Of a stretch of DNA of 64,000 nucleotides, positions 1 through 8,556 are shown piece after piece (within the stretch, counting starts at the first letter, position 1; the number at the start of each line of letters is the position of its first letter). Both the position numbers and the translations under genes were made by a program. The stretch is taken from NCBI RefSeq assembly GCF_020687505.1, contig NZ_JAJEQT010000002.1. The stretch is one strand, 5' to 3'. The notes below the pieces were generated by a model. That model ran no database searches and was not told the DNA's origin. It was given only the letters and a program-made list of their open reading frames with translations. The DNA comes from Coprococcus_C hominis (lineage in GTDB: Bacteria > Bacillota > Clostridia > Lachnospirales > Lachnospiraceae).

Positions 1-954
1 GTTGATCTGTCCCGTATCATAGACAATCCGTTTGCGAATGATGCACAGAGTAAGATCAGCTATGCAAATAAGAATCCTTATAACTTCGAACTTGAGAAGA
101 CGGTCGATGAGACGGTTCTTATGAAGAAGCTTGGACCTGCGCTTGAGAAGAAGCAGAAGAAGACCATCGAGATCGATGTATCGAATATCAATCGTTCACT
201 CGGTACGATCTTCGGTTCTGAGATTACGAAGAAATATGGAACAACTCTGGATGAGGATACATTTGTTGTCAAATGCCACGGCAGCGGTGGACAGAGTTTC
301 GGTGCATTTATCCCGAAGGGACTCACACTGGAACTGGTTGGCGACAGCAACGATTATATCGGTAAGGGACTTTCCGGTGGTAAGATCATCGTCTACCCAC
401 AGGATGGTATCCGCTATGATGCATCCGAGAATATCATCGTCGGAAATGTTGCACTCTATGGAGCAACTTCCGGTAAGGCATTCATCAACGGTGTTGCCGG
501 TGAGCGTTTTGCTGTGCGTAACTCCGGTGCAACGGCAGTTGTGGAGGGCGTCGGCGAGCATGGCTGCGAGTACATGACAGGTGGCCGTGTCGTGATCCTT
601 GGACCAACCGGCAAGAACTTCGCGGCTGGTATGAGCGGCGGTATCGCATATGTACTTGATATGGACAGCGACCTTTACATGAAGCTCAACAAGCAGATGG
701 TCGAGGTTGAGTCTGTCGTTGATAAATACGATGTTATGGAATTAAAGGACATGATCGTGGAGCATGTTCAGTGTACGAATTCCAAGCGCGGCAAGGAAGT
801 ACTCGAGCATTTCGAGGAGTACCTGCCGAAATTTAAGAAGATTATCCCACATGATTACAAGAAGATGATGTCGACGATCGGTCAGATGGAGGTCAAGGGA
901 CTTTCCAGCGAGCAGGCGTTGATCGAAGCATTCTATGCAATCAAGAATCATTAA
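1..954 (+). CDS. gltB: Glutamate synthase large subunit, C-terminal part (partial)
   Basis: The frame is open from base 1, so the gene starts outside the window; 317 codons are present. The segment matches the C-terminal GXGXG domain of the glutamate synthase alpha subunit, with Gly-rich repeats such as GVGEHGCEYMTGG and GKGLSGGKIIVYP that form a right-handed beta-helix. In the full enzyme, glutamine-derived ammonia is channelled to 2-oxoglutarate to make two glutamates. The gene ends 20 bp before gltD, which encodes the partner subunit, so the two are very likely co-transcribed. The glutaminase and FMN domains are not visible here, so only the C-terminal identity is read directly. Confidence 0.95.
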   Translation, partial: VDLSRIIDNPFANDAQSKISYANKNPYNFELEKTVDETVLMKKLGPALEKKQKKTIEIDVSNINRSLGTIFGSEITKKYGTTLDEDTFVVKCHGSGGQSFGAFIPKGLTLELVGDSNDYIGKGLSGGKIIVYPQDGIRYDASENIIVGNVALYGATSGKAFINGVAGERFAVRNSGATAVVEGVGEHGCEYMTGGRVVILGPTGKNFAAGMSGGIAYVLDMDSDLYMKLNKQMVEVESVVDKYDVMELKDMIVEHVQCTNSKRGKEVLEHFEEYLPKFKKIIPHDYKKMMSTIGQMEVKGLSSEQALIEAFYAIKNH

Positions 955-974
955 GAGAGAGGAGCGTATGACTT

Positions 975-2537
975 ATGGGAAAAAGTACAGGATTTATGGA
1001 GTATGAAAGACAGACCAGCAAGGAAGTACCACCTCTTGAGCGCATAAAGAATTTTAACGAGTTTCACGAGCCGCTTTCAATGGAAGAACAGCGCAAACAG
1101 GCGGCACGTTGTATGGACTGTGGTGTGCCGTTTTGCCAGTATGGCAAGATGATTGCCGGTATGGCGTCCGGTTGTCCGCTGAATAACCTCGTGCCGGAGT
1201 GGAATGATAATGTGTATACAGGAAATATGGAGATGGCGTATAAGCGCCTCTCCAAGACGAATAACTTCCCGGAATTTACAAGCCGTGTCTGCCCGGCACT
1301 CTGCGAGGCAGCATGTACCTGTAATATCAACGGAGATCCAGTCTGCACGAAGGAAAATGAGCGGAGCATTATCGAAAATGCTTACGAGAAGGGCTATGTG
1401 AACTGTGAGCCGCCAAAAGTACGGAGTGGAAAGCGTGTTGCCATCGTTGGTTCGGGTCCATCCGGTCTTGCAGCCGCCGATCAGTTGAACCGCAGAGGAC
1501 ATCAGGTAACGGTATTTGAGCGTAGTGACCGTCTCGGTGGACTTCTGATGTATGGTATTCCGAACATGAAGCTGGAGAAGCAGATTATCGACCGTAAGAT
1601 CGACTGTCTGAAGAAGACGGGCATCGAGTTCGTGACCGGAACAGAAATTGCAAATGGAAAGAACAACCAGAATCCGGCAGTTGCCAAGGGTGATGAGATG
1701 GCAGGTTATCTGACCGATGCCAAGGTGAAGAACGTAAAGGCGGAGAAGCTGTTGGAGGAATACGACGCAGTTGTCCTTGCGTGTGGCGCATCAAATCCAC
1801 GTGATATCAAGGTAACCGGACGTGACGCGAAGGGAATCTATTTCGCAGTTGACTTCTTAAAGACAACAACGAGAAGTCTGCTCAATTCAAATTTTGCAGA
1901 TGGAAAATATGTCAGTGCCAAGGGTAAAAAGGTGCTTGTCATCGGTGGTGGTGATACTGGAAATGACTGTGTCGGAACATCCATCCGCCAGGGTGCGGTT
2001 GCAGTGACACAGCTGGAGATGATGCCGAAGCTTCCAGAGACACGTGCAGCAAATAACCCATGGCCAGAGTGGCCGAGAGTCCTGAAGACGGATTATGGTC
2101 AGCAGGAGGCAATCGCGAAGTTTGGACACGATCCACGTATCTATGAGACAACCGTAAAAGAGATCGTGAAGAACAAGGATGGTCAGGTCTGTGCAGCAAA
2201 ATGTGTGAAGCTTGCATGGGAGAAGGATCCAGAGACTGGACGTATGAACATGAAGGAAATCCCGGACAGCGAGTACACGATTGAGTGTGATCTGATTTTG
2301 ATTGCAGCCGGATTCCTCGGTACACAGAAATATGTGGCAGATGCGTTCGGTGTGAAGCTGAATGCGCGCACGAATGTGGAGACAGCTCCGGGCGAGCACA
2401 AGACGAATGTGGACAAGGTGTACACATGTGGCGATATGCACCGTGGACAGTCGCTGGTTGTATGGGCGATCCGCGAGGGACGTGACGCAGCGAAGGAAGT
2501 TGACACATTCCTCAACGGCTACTCAAATGATTTCTAG
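975..2537 (+). CDS. gltD: Glutamate synthase small subunit (NADPH-dependent)
   Basis: This 520-residue protein carries electrons from NAD(P)H to the large subunit. The N-terminal 150 residues hold the cysteine clusters for 4Fe-4S centres (CMDCGVPFC near residue 46, CPALCEAAC near 106). An FAD-binding motif (VGSGPSGLAAAD) lies near residue 155 and a second dinucleotide motif (VIGGGDTGNDCVGTS) near 325. The C-terminal GDMHRGQSLVVWAI closes the FAD domain, as in other GltD proteins. It lies 20 bp after gltB with a GAGAGGAGCG-type Shine-Dalgarno. The stop codon is followed after two bases by a long hairpin element. Confidence 0.96.
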   Translation: MGKSTGFMEYERQTSKEVPPLERIKNFNEFHEPLSMEEQRKQAARCMDCGVPFCQYGKMIAGMASGCPLNNLVPEWNDNVYTGNMEMAYKRLSKTNNFPEFTSRVCPALCEAACTCNINGDPVCTKENERSIIENAYEKGYVNCEPPKVRSGKRVAIVGSGPSGLAAADQLNRRGHQVTVFERSDRLGGLLMYGIPNMKLEKQIIDRKIDCLKKTGIEFVTGTEIANGKNNQNPAVAKGDEMAGYLTDAKVKNVKAEKLLEEYDAVVLACGASNPRDIKVTGRDAKGIYFAVDFLKTTTRSLLNSNFADGKYVSAKGKKVLVIGGGDTGNDCVGTSIRQGAVAVTQLEMMPKLPETRAANNPWPEWPRVLKTDYGQQEAIAKFGHDPRIYETTVKEIVKNKDGQVCAAKCVKLAWEKDPETGRMNMKEIPDSEYTIECDLILIAAGFLGTQKYVADAFGVKLNARTNVETAPGEHKTNVDKVYTCGDMHRGQSLVVWAIREGRDAAKEVDTFLNGYSNDF

Positions 2538-2539
2538 AG

Positions 2540-2766
2540 GCATGTTTGCCAACCTATGAAAATTTAATAAGAATTGCACACAGTAATATAAAGCCATCTA
2601 CAGACGCGCTTTCGCTCACTTCCGCACATAACAGACACTAAGCTCTGGAGAAACAATTTTTCAAATTGTCCCTCCAATCGCTAAGTGCTGATGTGCTCCA
2701 ATGGTCTGTTGATGGCTTATATTATGTGTGCAATTCATGTTACCGTATTGAAGTTGGCAAACATGC
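2540..2766. repeat. Long imperfect hairpin element, copy A1 (shared 108-nt core)
   Basis: A rod-like inverted repeat of about 227 nt starts two bases after the gltD stop. Paired arms, in order: 2540-2553 with 2753-2766 (14 bp perfect), 2571-2581 with 2726-2736 (11 bp perfect), 2584-2598 with 2711-2724 (one bulge), 2601-2605 with 2704-2708, 2624-2629 with 2691-2696, and 2636-2643 with 2680-2687 (one mismatch). A 36-nt variable hairpin sits at the tip (2644-2679). The core 2601-2708 is almost identical to the reverse complement of 30853-30960. No T-tract follows, so it does not look like a simple terminator. The 138 bases from 2767 to 2904 show no recognisable gene or signal. Confidence 0.85.
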
Positions 2767-2904
2767 ATGAACACATTCTCATTTATGATTGTGCGGACGT
2801 GCCAATTCTATTCAGAATGAGTGCCACAACCTTGAAGTATGGAGAAGATATAGAATTATTAGTGCGGTTTATGCGCATCTGTCCCCTTAAGGTCTGGGTA
2901 TGAG

Positions 2905-3159
2905 AAAACCCGTATAAAAATTGGCAAGTGATAATCGTGCAGGAAGCGATATGTTTGTAACCTAGAATTACTTAGTGTTCTTTTGATACATAAGCAATAC
3001 CTGAACACGACGTTCAGGTAAGCCGCCACTGAGCCACGGATGGCGAATTGGCGGCGGTTGCGTATTAAGCATATATCTTAATTAAGAACACTTAGTAATT
3101 CTTGGTTGAAATACATTGCTTCTGCATGATATCACTTGCCAATCTATTATACGGGTTTT
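2905..3159. repeat. Long imperfect branched hairpin element B
   Basis: A second long inverted repeat (255 nt) fills the rest of the gltD-pfk gap. Arms pair at 2908-2916 with 3148-3156, 2921-2932 with 3131-3142 (12 bp perfect) and 2966-2982 with 3084-3100 (16 of 17). The tip is branched: a 7-bp stem at 3000-3006/3012-3018 and another at 3022-3028/3049-3055 that encloses a smaller stem. The outer arm touches the pfk stop codon on the other strand. The core does not match element A, so this is a separate family or a distant relative. The convergent setting would place it in the 3' UTR of either gene. Confidence 0.8.
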
Positions 3160-4393
3160 ACTTCCCATAAACTTTCGTCAGATGCGAAACATCCAAATAG
3201 TCCGCGATGCCGTCCGCGTAGTCCGTTGGAACTTCCCCGGCGACGAGCGGTTTCAGATACGCAATCATTTCTGCGGTCACGTCGTGGTGGTCAGGCGTGA
3301 TCCAGGAGACAGGCACTTCCTTTGCCTGATTTGCAACTTCACTGACCGGAGTATTGGAAAGCTCGTAGGTGTATGGAGCATTCGACAGACGATGCAGACT
3401 TACCATCTGTGCGCTTTCTCCATTCTTGGCAAGGACAACTGCATGTTTGCCAGAGAGGAAAGATTCTGTTAAGTCTGTCATGCTTGCCATATGTCCGGCA
3501 CAACGCTGCAGAACATTGACTTCGACGGAACGAACCTTGATGCCGAGCTTTTCCTTTACAAGGTATTCCAGTGTCTTTCCGGCACCGCTCAACTGTGCAT
3601 GTCCGAACTTGTCAGCGGCAGCATTGGTAGCAGAGATGTAGTTGCCGTCCTTGTCGCGGATACCTTCAGAGACAGCGACGATGACATTCTTGTATTTCTT
3701 TACCATTTCCTTTAAGTCTGTGATGAACTGCTCCTTGTCGAAGGCAACCTCCGGCAGGTAGATCAGATGTGGTGCAAGGCTGAATTCATTTCTTGCAAGC
3801 ACAGAAGCAGCAGTCAACCAGCCGGCATCCCGTCCCATGATCTCGATGATATTGACACTTTCCAGATCGTAAATATAGGTGTCATAGGCAATCTCACGGA
3901 TGGAACTTGCAATGTATTTGGCAGCAGAGCCAAAGCCTGGTGTATGGTCTGTCATGATCAGATCGTTGTCGATCGTCTTTGGCACACCGATGATGCGGAT
4001 ATCATTGCCGATGGAAGCCGCGTAAGCAGAGAGCTTGGCAACCGTATCCATGGAATCGTTTCCGCCGATATAGAAGAATGCACCGATGTTCATTTCCTCA
4101 AAGATGGAGAAGATTTCTTCGTACATAGAAACGTCGTCCTTCATATCTGGCAGCTTGAACCGGCAGGAACCGAGGTACATGGCTGGTGTGCGTGCAAGCT
4201 TCTGGATGAATGCGTCATCCTTGTCTGACAAATCCAGAAAATGTTTCTTCAGCACGCCCTGAATTCCGTGAATCGCACCATAAATTTTATCATATATTCC
4301 AAAATCTCTGGCAGCGGCAACAACGCCGGCAAGAGATGCATTGATAGCGGCTGTTGGTCCGCCAGACTGTGCAACGATACAGTTTTTATTCAT
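3158..4393 (-). CDS. pfp: 6-phosphofructokinase, probably pyrophosphate-dependent
   Basis: A 411-residue phosphofructokinase that phosphorylates fructose 6-phosphate in glycolysis. The N-terminal AQSGGPTAAINASL is the phosphate-donor loop, and IGGNDSMDT occupies the position of the second glycine-rich donor motif. The catalytic segment reads PKTIDNDL; family knowledge associates Lys in PKTIDND with PPi-dependent enzymes, whereas ATP-dependent ones have PGTIDND. The substrate-binding segment EIMGRDAGWL is present. The length exceeds the about 320 residues of classical ATP-PFK and fits the longer PPi/clade-X group. A good AAGGAG site precedes the ATG. The donor assignment is inferred from motifs only. 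Confidence 0.9.
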   Translation of the reverse strand: MNKNCIVAQSGGPTAAINASLAGVVAAARDFGIYDKIYGAIHGIQGVLKKHFLDLSDKDDAFIQKLARTPAMYLGSCRFKLPDMKDDVSMYEEIFSIFEEMNIGAFFYIGGNDSMDTVAKLSAYAASIGNDIRIIGVPKTIDNDLIMTDHTPGFGSAAKYIASSIREIAYDTYIYDLESVNIIEIMGRDAGWLTAASVLARNEFSLAPHLIYLPEVAFDKEQFITDLKEMVKKYKNVIVAVSEGIRDKDGNYISATNAAADKFGHAQLSGAGKTLEYLVKEKLGIKVRSVEVNVLQRCAGHMASMTDLTESFLSGKHAVVLAKNGESAQMVSLHRLSNAPYTYELSNTPVSEVANQAKEVPVSWITPDHHDVTAEMIAYLKPLVAGEVPTDYADGIADYLDVSHLTKVYGK

Positions 4394-4797
4394 GATAACT
4401 CCTTATTCTACTTTAAATATAATCATTTGGTATCAGACGTAAAGAATGATTTCGATTATAGTTGATTTACGCCATACAAAATTATATTAGCATATTCATA
4501 CAGGGATAGCAAACCTAAAATCCGCGAATCTATGCATCGTCGAAAAGTGATAAAAAATTCTAAAAAAAACGAGAAATCCAAAAAATTTTATATAATATTC
4601 AAAAATTTTCAATTTCAATCAAATCTGATCTTATGTATTATAATGACATAAACAAAAGAAGAGAACTTCAAAAAAAGAAGTTACCCCCTCTCCCCCCTTT
4701 TTATGTGACAAAGCTGCGTGATCCATTCTCTCCCCTCTTTTTGGATTTCGCAGCTTTGTGTATAGTTAGACATAATTCGGGATGGGGTGGAAAGCAT
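4394..4797. other. Divergent intergenic region with an 11-bp inverted repeat
   Basis: No gene is supported between the pfk and galE promoters. The region is very AT-rich with A/T runs around 4550-4620. The clearest structure is a perfect 11-bp inverted repeat (ACAAAGCTGCG and its complement) around 4709-4763. It encloses a pyrimidine-rich loop and an inner ATCCA/TGGAT pairing. No T-tract directly follows, so it may be a leader structure or protein-binding site rather than a terminator. Confidence 0.45.
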
Positions 4798-4827
4798 TTG
4801 CCCAATGTGGTATATATATGGTAGAAT
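4798..4827 (+). promoter_or_regulatory. Candidate galE promoter with extended -10
   Basis: TTGCCC at 4798-4803 and TAGAAT at 4822-4827 are separated by 18 bp. The -10 is preceded by TGG, an extended -10 arrangement. The predicted transcript would have a leader of about 90 nt before the galE ATG. Confidence 0.45.
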
Positions 4828-4925
4828 ATGAAATGTTGGAGAATTCCAGCGGATATACGGATAAATATAAAATATGTAAAAGCATTACATATAAAGAAGG
4901 AATTAAGAAAGGTGGTACGCAGGCT

Positions 4926-5951
4926 ATGAAGATTTTAGTAACAGGTGGCGCCGGATATATCGGAAGCCATACATGTGTGGAGTTGCTTGAGGCAGGCTAT
5001 GATGTTGTGATCGTCGATAACCTTTACAATGCAAGCGAGAAGGCAGTTGACCGGATCGGACAGATCACAGGCAAGACGCCGACATTTTATGAGGCAGATA
5101 TCCGGGATTATGAGAAAATGACAGAGATATTTGCTAAGGAACAGCCAGATACCGTGATTCATTTCGCAGGACTGAAGGCAGTTGGTGAGTCTGTGCGGAA
5201 ACCACTGGAATATTATGAGAATAACATCGCAGGTACATTGAATCTGTGCAAGGTTATGCGTGAGAATGGCTGTAAGAATATTATCTTCTCATCTTCTGCA
5301 ACTGTGTACGGCAATCCAGCCTTTATCCCTATCACAGAGGAATGTCCAAAGGGCGTTTGTACAAACCCTTATGGCTGGACAAAGCATATGTTAGAGCAGA
5401 TCCTGACAGATATCCAGTTTGCAGATCCAGAATGGAATGTGATCCTGCTTCGTTACTTCAACCCAATTGGTGCACATAAGAGTGGTCTGATCGGAGAAGA
5501 TCCAAAGGGTATCCCGAACAACCTGCTTCCATATGTAGCACAGGTAGCAATCGGCAAGCTTCCTTGCGTGGGTGTGTTTGGCAATGATTACGATACACCG
5601 GATGGTACAGGTGTCCGTGATTATATCCATGTTGTTGATCTTGCGAAGGGACATGTGGCAGCGATCAATAAGATCAAGGAGAATCCGGGCGTCAAGATTT
5701 ATAACCTTGGAACAGGAAAGGGATACAGCGTACTTGATGTGATCCATGCGTTTGGCAAGGCGTGCGGCAAGGAGATCCCATATGAGATTAAGCCTCGTCG
5801 TGCTGGTGATATTGCAACCTGCTATTCCGATGCAAGCCTTGCAAAGAAGGAGCTTGGATGGGAAGCACAGTATGATATTGATGAGATGTGTGCAGATTCA
5901 TGGAAGTGGCAGTCTATGAATCCGGATGGCTATAATACACCAGAAAAGTAA
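4926..5951 (+). CDS. galE: UDP-glucose 4-epimerase
   Basis: A 341-residue short-chain dehydrogenase-fold epimerase that interconverts UDP-glucose and UDP-galactose with bound NAD. The N-terminus MKILVTGGAGYIGSHT is the Rossmann dinucleotide motif. SSSATVYG supplies the catalytic Ser, and NPYGWTKHMLE is the YxxxK pair (here Y then K four residues later). The frame stays open 48 codons upstream. The chosen ATG is where GalE homology begins, and it has an AAAGGTGG site. Other Leloir genes are not adjacent. A terminator follows directly, so it appears monocistronic. Confidence 0.95.
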   Translation: MKILVTGGAGYIGSHTCVELLEAGYDVVIVDNLYNASEKAVDRIGQITGKTPTFYEADIRDYEKMTEIFAKEQPDTVIHFAGLKAVGESVRKPLEYYENNIAGTLNLCKVMRENGCKNIIFSSSATVYGNPAFIPITEECPKGVCTNPYGWTKHMLEQILTDIQFADPEWNVILLRYFNPIGAHKSGLIGEDPKGIPNNLLPYVAQVAIGKLPCVGVFGNDYDTPDGTGVRDYIHVVDLAKGHVAAINKIKENPGVKIYNLGTGKGYSVLDVIHAFGKACGKEIPYEIKPRRAGDIATCYSDASLAKKELGWEAQYDIDEMCADSWKWQSMNPDGYNTPEK

Positions 5952-5979
5952 AAATTTACTAAAAATATTAAAAAGTAGG

Positions 5980-6010
5980 AAAGCAACCGTGTTAAGCGGT
6001 TGCTTTTTTT
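5980..6010 (+). terminator. Rho-independent terminator of galE
   Basis: A 9-bp stem (AAGCAACCG/CGGTTGCTT) with a 7-nt loop is followed by a run of T. Confidence 0.85.
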
Positions 6011-6106
6011 GCCTATTCGCGGTACAATTCGTATAATTGTGTGAAAAAATAAGGATTGAATGCCGATATTATAAGTTGGGTTTACTTATATATCGGAGGA
6101 ATTTGA

Positions 6107-6356
6107 ATGAGAAATAGAACAAACGATAAGAATTAGGGCTTTACATTGAATGCAAAGAACTGTCTGACTGCAGCGCAGACAGAGTTCATAGAGTTGTATG
6201 CGAAAAATGATACAACAATTATTGGATCCGAAACAAAATAAATTTACTGTAAATGGCGAGCAGATTGATATGCAGTTTTACTTTGTAGCAGCACCAGATA
6301 GTAATATGAGTAATAATTGGAATATATTGAAAGATTATTTAAATGTCATGCAATAG
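6107..6356 (+). pseudogene. Decayed small gene with in-frame stop and frameshift
   Basis: A strong TCGGAGGA site precedes ATG 6107, but the frame hits TAG at 6134 after nine codons. It then continues open (GFTLNAKNCLTAAQTEFIELY and onward) to a stop near 6238. The coding sense continues in the +1 frame (NKFTVNGEQIDMQFYF and onward) to TAG at 6354. Joined, the reading would give a protein of about 82 residues. A short intact frame of 52 codons from ATG 6198 also exists but has no convincing ribosome site. I do not recognise the family. One nonsense change and one frameshift in a short gene with an intact start region argue for recent inactivation. Confidence 0.55.
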
Positions 6357-6375
6357 TAAAATGAGGGAGATATAG

Positions 6376-8541
6376 ATGGCAGATTTTGCGAAAGAAAATC
6401 AATTTACACCCGATCAGCAGGCAGAGATTGATGCAGGCATCAAGGACAACATTGATGTGTCCATCTATGCAAAGCCGGAATTTCTTGCAATTCAGATGCA
6501 TGAGATTCGGATTGGCCTTGTGGAGCAGATACCGGTCTCTTATTATGCGGACAGCCGGTATGATTGGTTTCAGATGGAAGAAATCCGTAAGGGACTGGAG
6601 ATGTCTTTGGATGTCAGTAAATACGCAGATCCCGAGATCTCTTTTGATAGGATGCGCCAGATTCGGAAAGGGCTGGAAGCAGGCATTGATTTATCGGATA
6701 AAAAGAATATGGCTGCGGGGGTTCTGCAGCAGTTAAGAAAGGCGACACTGGAGCATATCGATTTATCTGTATATATCAATAACGGGTTTGATGAAGACCA
6801 ACTGCATCAGATCCGGTTGGCAAAGAAAAATGGTGTAGATATTGATTCCTATGTGATACCGGATTTCCGGGGAATCTCGATTCGTGAGATTCGATTAGGA
6901 TTGGAGCATCATATTGATGTGTCTGTGTATGCGAGCAGAGAATACACGTGGCAGCAGATGCGTGAGATCCGGTTAGGACTGGAAAAACATTTGGATGTAG
7001 AACAATATAAGAATGTGTTATATTCATGGCAGCAGATGCGGGAAATCCGGTATGGACTCGAAGAAGGTATAGATGTCAGCTATTACCGTAGCTTTATGTA
7101 CACGACAAAGCTGATGCGGCAGCGCAGACTGGATTTGCTGGAAAAGACGAAAATGCCGATCCAGAATGTAGAAGCAGTGAAGAAACGATTTTCCTGTTTT
7201 GATATGTTGCTTAATCAGAGTGGTATGGAGGCAATCGTCATACTTCCAAATCCGGGAGTTCCGATAGCGCAGGATGAGGTGCTTTCGGCGATTAAGGAGG
7301 CAGATATCAAAAAAGGTGTTGACTATGCGGTTGTCAAAGCAATCTGCGATGGTACGACAAGTGGCGATATCGTAACACTGGCAAAAGGCGTGATGCCACA
7401 GGCAGGCGCAGATGGCTGGTATGAATTCTTCTTTGATACGAATGTAAAATCCAATCCGGTTTTGATGGAAGATGGTTCCGTGGATTATCAGAATGCAAAA
7501 TGGTTTGAACTGGTGAAGAAAGGGCAGACGGTTGCTGTCTACCATGAAGCACAGGAGGGAACACCGGGTTATACAATTATGGGAGAATCCCTTGCGACAA
7601 AGAAGGGTAAGGAGAAGCCAATCCTGACAGGAAGTGGTTTCCAGATATTGGAAGATAAGAAGACATATATTGCGATGGAAAATGGAAAGATTGAGCTGAA
7701 AGATAACCGGCTTGTGATCTCCAGCGTATTAGTGTTAGATGATGTGACATGTGCAACCGGAAATGTTGATTTTGATGGTTCCATCTATGTACGTGGCAAT
7801 GTTGGACAGGGTGTGAGTATCCATGCGACAAGAGATGTGCTGGTAGATGGATATTCCGAATCTTCGGTAATCGAGGCTGGTGGCGATATCATATTGAAAA
7901 AGGGTAACAATGCATCCGGACGCGGTTTCCTGCGGGCAAATGGCGATGTGATGGGCATGTTTTTCGAGTCCGCACGCGTATGGGCAGGTGGAAAGGTCAG
8001 TGCGAATTATTGTCTGCGGAGTGAGATTCATGCAGGTACCCGGATCGAGATATCAGGACGAAATGGTGTACTTGCTGGAGGACTGGCGCAGGCGCAGAAT
8101 CTGATACAGGCAACTAACATCGGAAATGAGGCGAGTCTTGCTACACGGCTTGTGCTTGGAAATAAGGACAAAAATGTGCAGATGCAGGTAGACCTGCAGG
8201 GTAGGGAGAAAAAGGTTTCACAAGAACTTCGATTATTGCTGAATGCATATCAGGAGTTCCGGAAGAAGTTTGAACCTGTGATACGAAATGTACATCCGAC
8301 CTATTTAAAACTGGAGGATGCAATTTATACAAAGAAAACAGAATTGGAGGAATTAAAGAAGAGGAAAGACGCAGTGGAGAAAGAACAAAAGAAACAAAAA
8401 TCTGCGAAGGTAGTCGTTACCGGGAATTTGTATTCCGGTGTCAGCGTGGAGATTAATGGTGTGATTTGGCGTTCAGAACCAATGCGGAACGTGTATCTGG
8501 TGAGTAGAGGAAATCGTATCGGATCGTTACGGAATGTGTAA
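6376..8541 (+). CDS. DUF342 (FapA-like) protein with N-terminal tandem repeats
   Basis: A 721-residue protein of two parts. Residues 1-260 contain about nine repeats of 24-25 residues with the pattern QMxEIRxGLExxIDVSxYA, for example QQMREIRLGLEKHLDVEQY. Residues from about 270 onward are a DUF342/FapA-type region: a beta-rich middle (SSVLVLDDVTCATGNVDFDG, then Gly-rich turns such as DILVDGYSESSVIEAGGDI) resembling a parallel beta-helix, and a coiled coil near residues 600-680 rich in Lys/Glu. DUF342 proteins are linked to cell-surface, flagellar or polymerising functions, but a biochemical role is not established. The next gene, 15 bp on, is a two-domain response regulator, so the pair probably acts together. 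Confidence 0.75.
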   Translation: MADFAKENQFTPDQQAEIDAGIKDNIDVSIYAKPEFLAIQMHEIRIGLVEQIPVSYYADSRYDWFQMEEIRKGLEMSLDVSKYADPEISFDRMRQIRKGLEAGIDLSDKKNMAAGVLQQLRKATLEHIDLSVYINNGFDEDQLHQIRLAKKNGVDIDSYVIPDFRGISIREIRLGLEHHIDVSVYASREYTWQQMREIRLGLEKHLDVEQYKNVLYSWQQMREIRYGLEEGIDVSYYRSFMYTTKLMRQRRLDLLEKTKMPIQNVEAVKKRFSCFDMLLNQSGMEAIVILPNPGVPIAQDEVLSAIKEADIKKGVDYAVVKAICDGTTSGDIVTLAKGVMPQAGADGWYEFFFDTNVKSNPVLMEDGSVDYQNAKWFELVKKGQTVAVYHEAQEGTPGYTIMGESLATKKGKEKPILTGSGFQILEDKKTYIAMENGKIELKDNRLVISSVLVLDDVTCATGNVDFDGSIYVRGNVGQGVSIHATRDVLVDGYSESSVIEAGGDIILKKGNNASGRGFLRANGDVMGMFFESARVWAGGKVSANYCLRSEIHAGTRIEISGRNGVLAGGLAQAQNLIQATNIGNEASLATRLVLGNKDKNVQMQVDLQGREKKVSQELRLLLNAYQEFRKKFEPVIRNVHPTYLKLEDAIYTKKTELEELKKRKDAVEKEQKKQKSAKVVVTGNLYSGVSVEINGVIWRSEPMRNVYLVSRGNRIGSLRNV

Positions 8542-8556
8542 ACGAAGGAGAAGCAA

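Noticed and set aside
2685..2903. Open frame of 72 codons after gltD
   Set aside because: It begins inside the A1 hairpin, has no ribosome site and no recognisable motif; the paired DNA structure explains the region better.
2540..3159. Simple bidirectional terminator between gltD and pfk
   Set aside because: The stems are far too long, are branched, and lack T-tracts at their ends.
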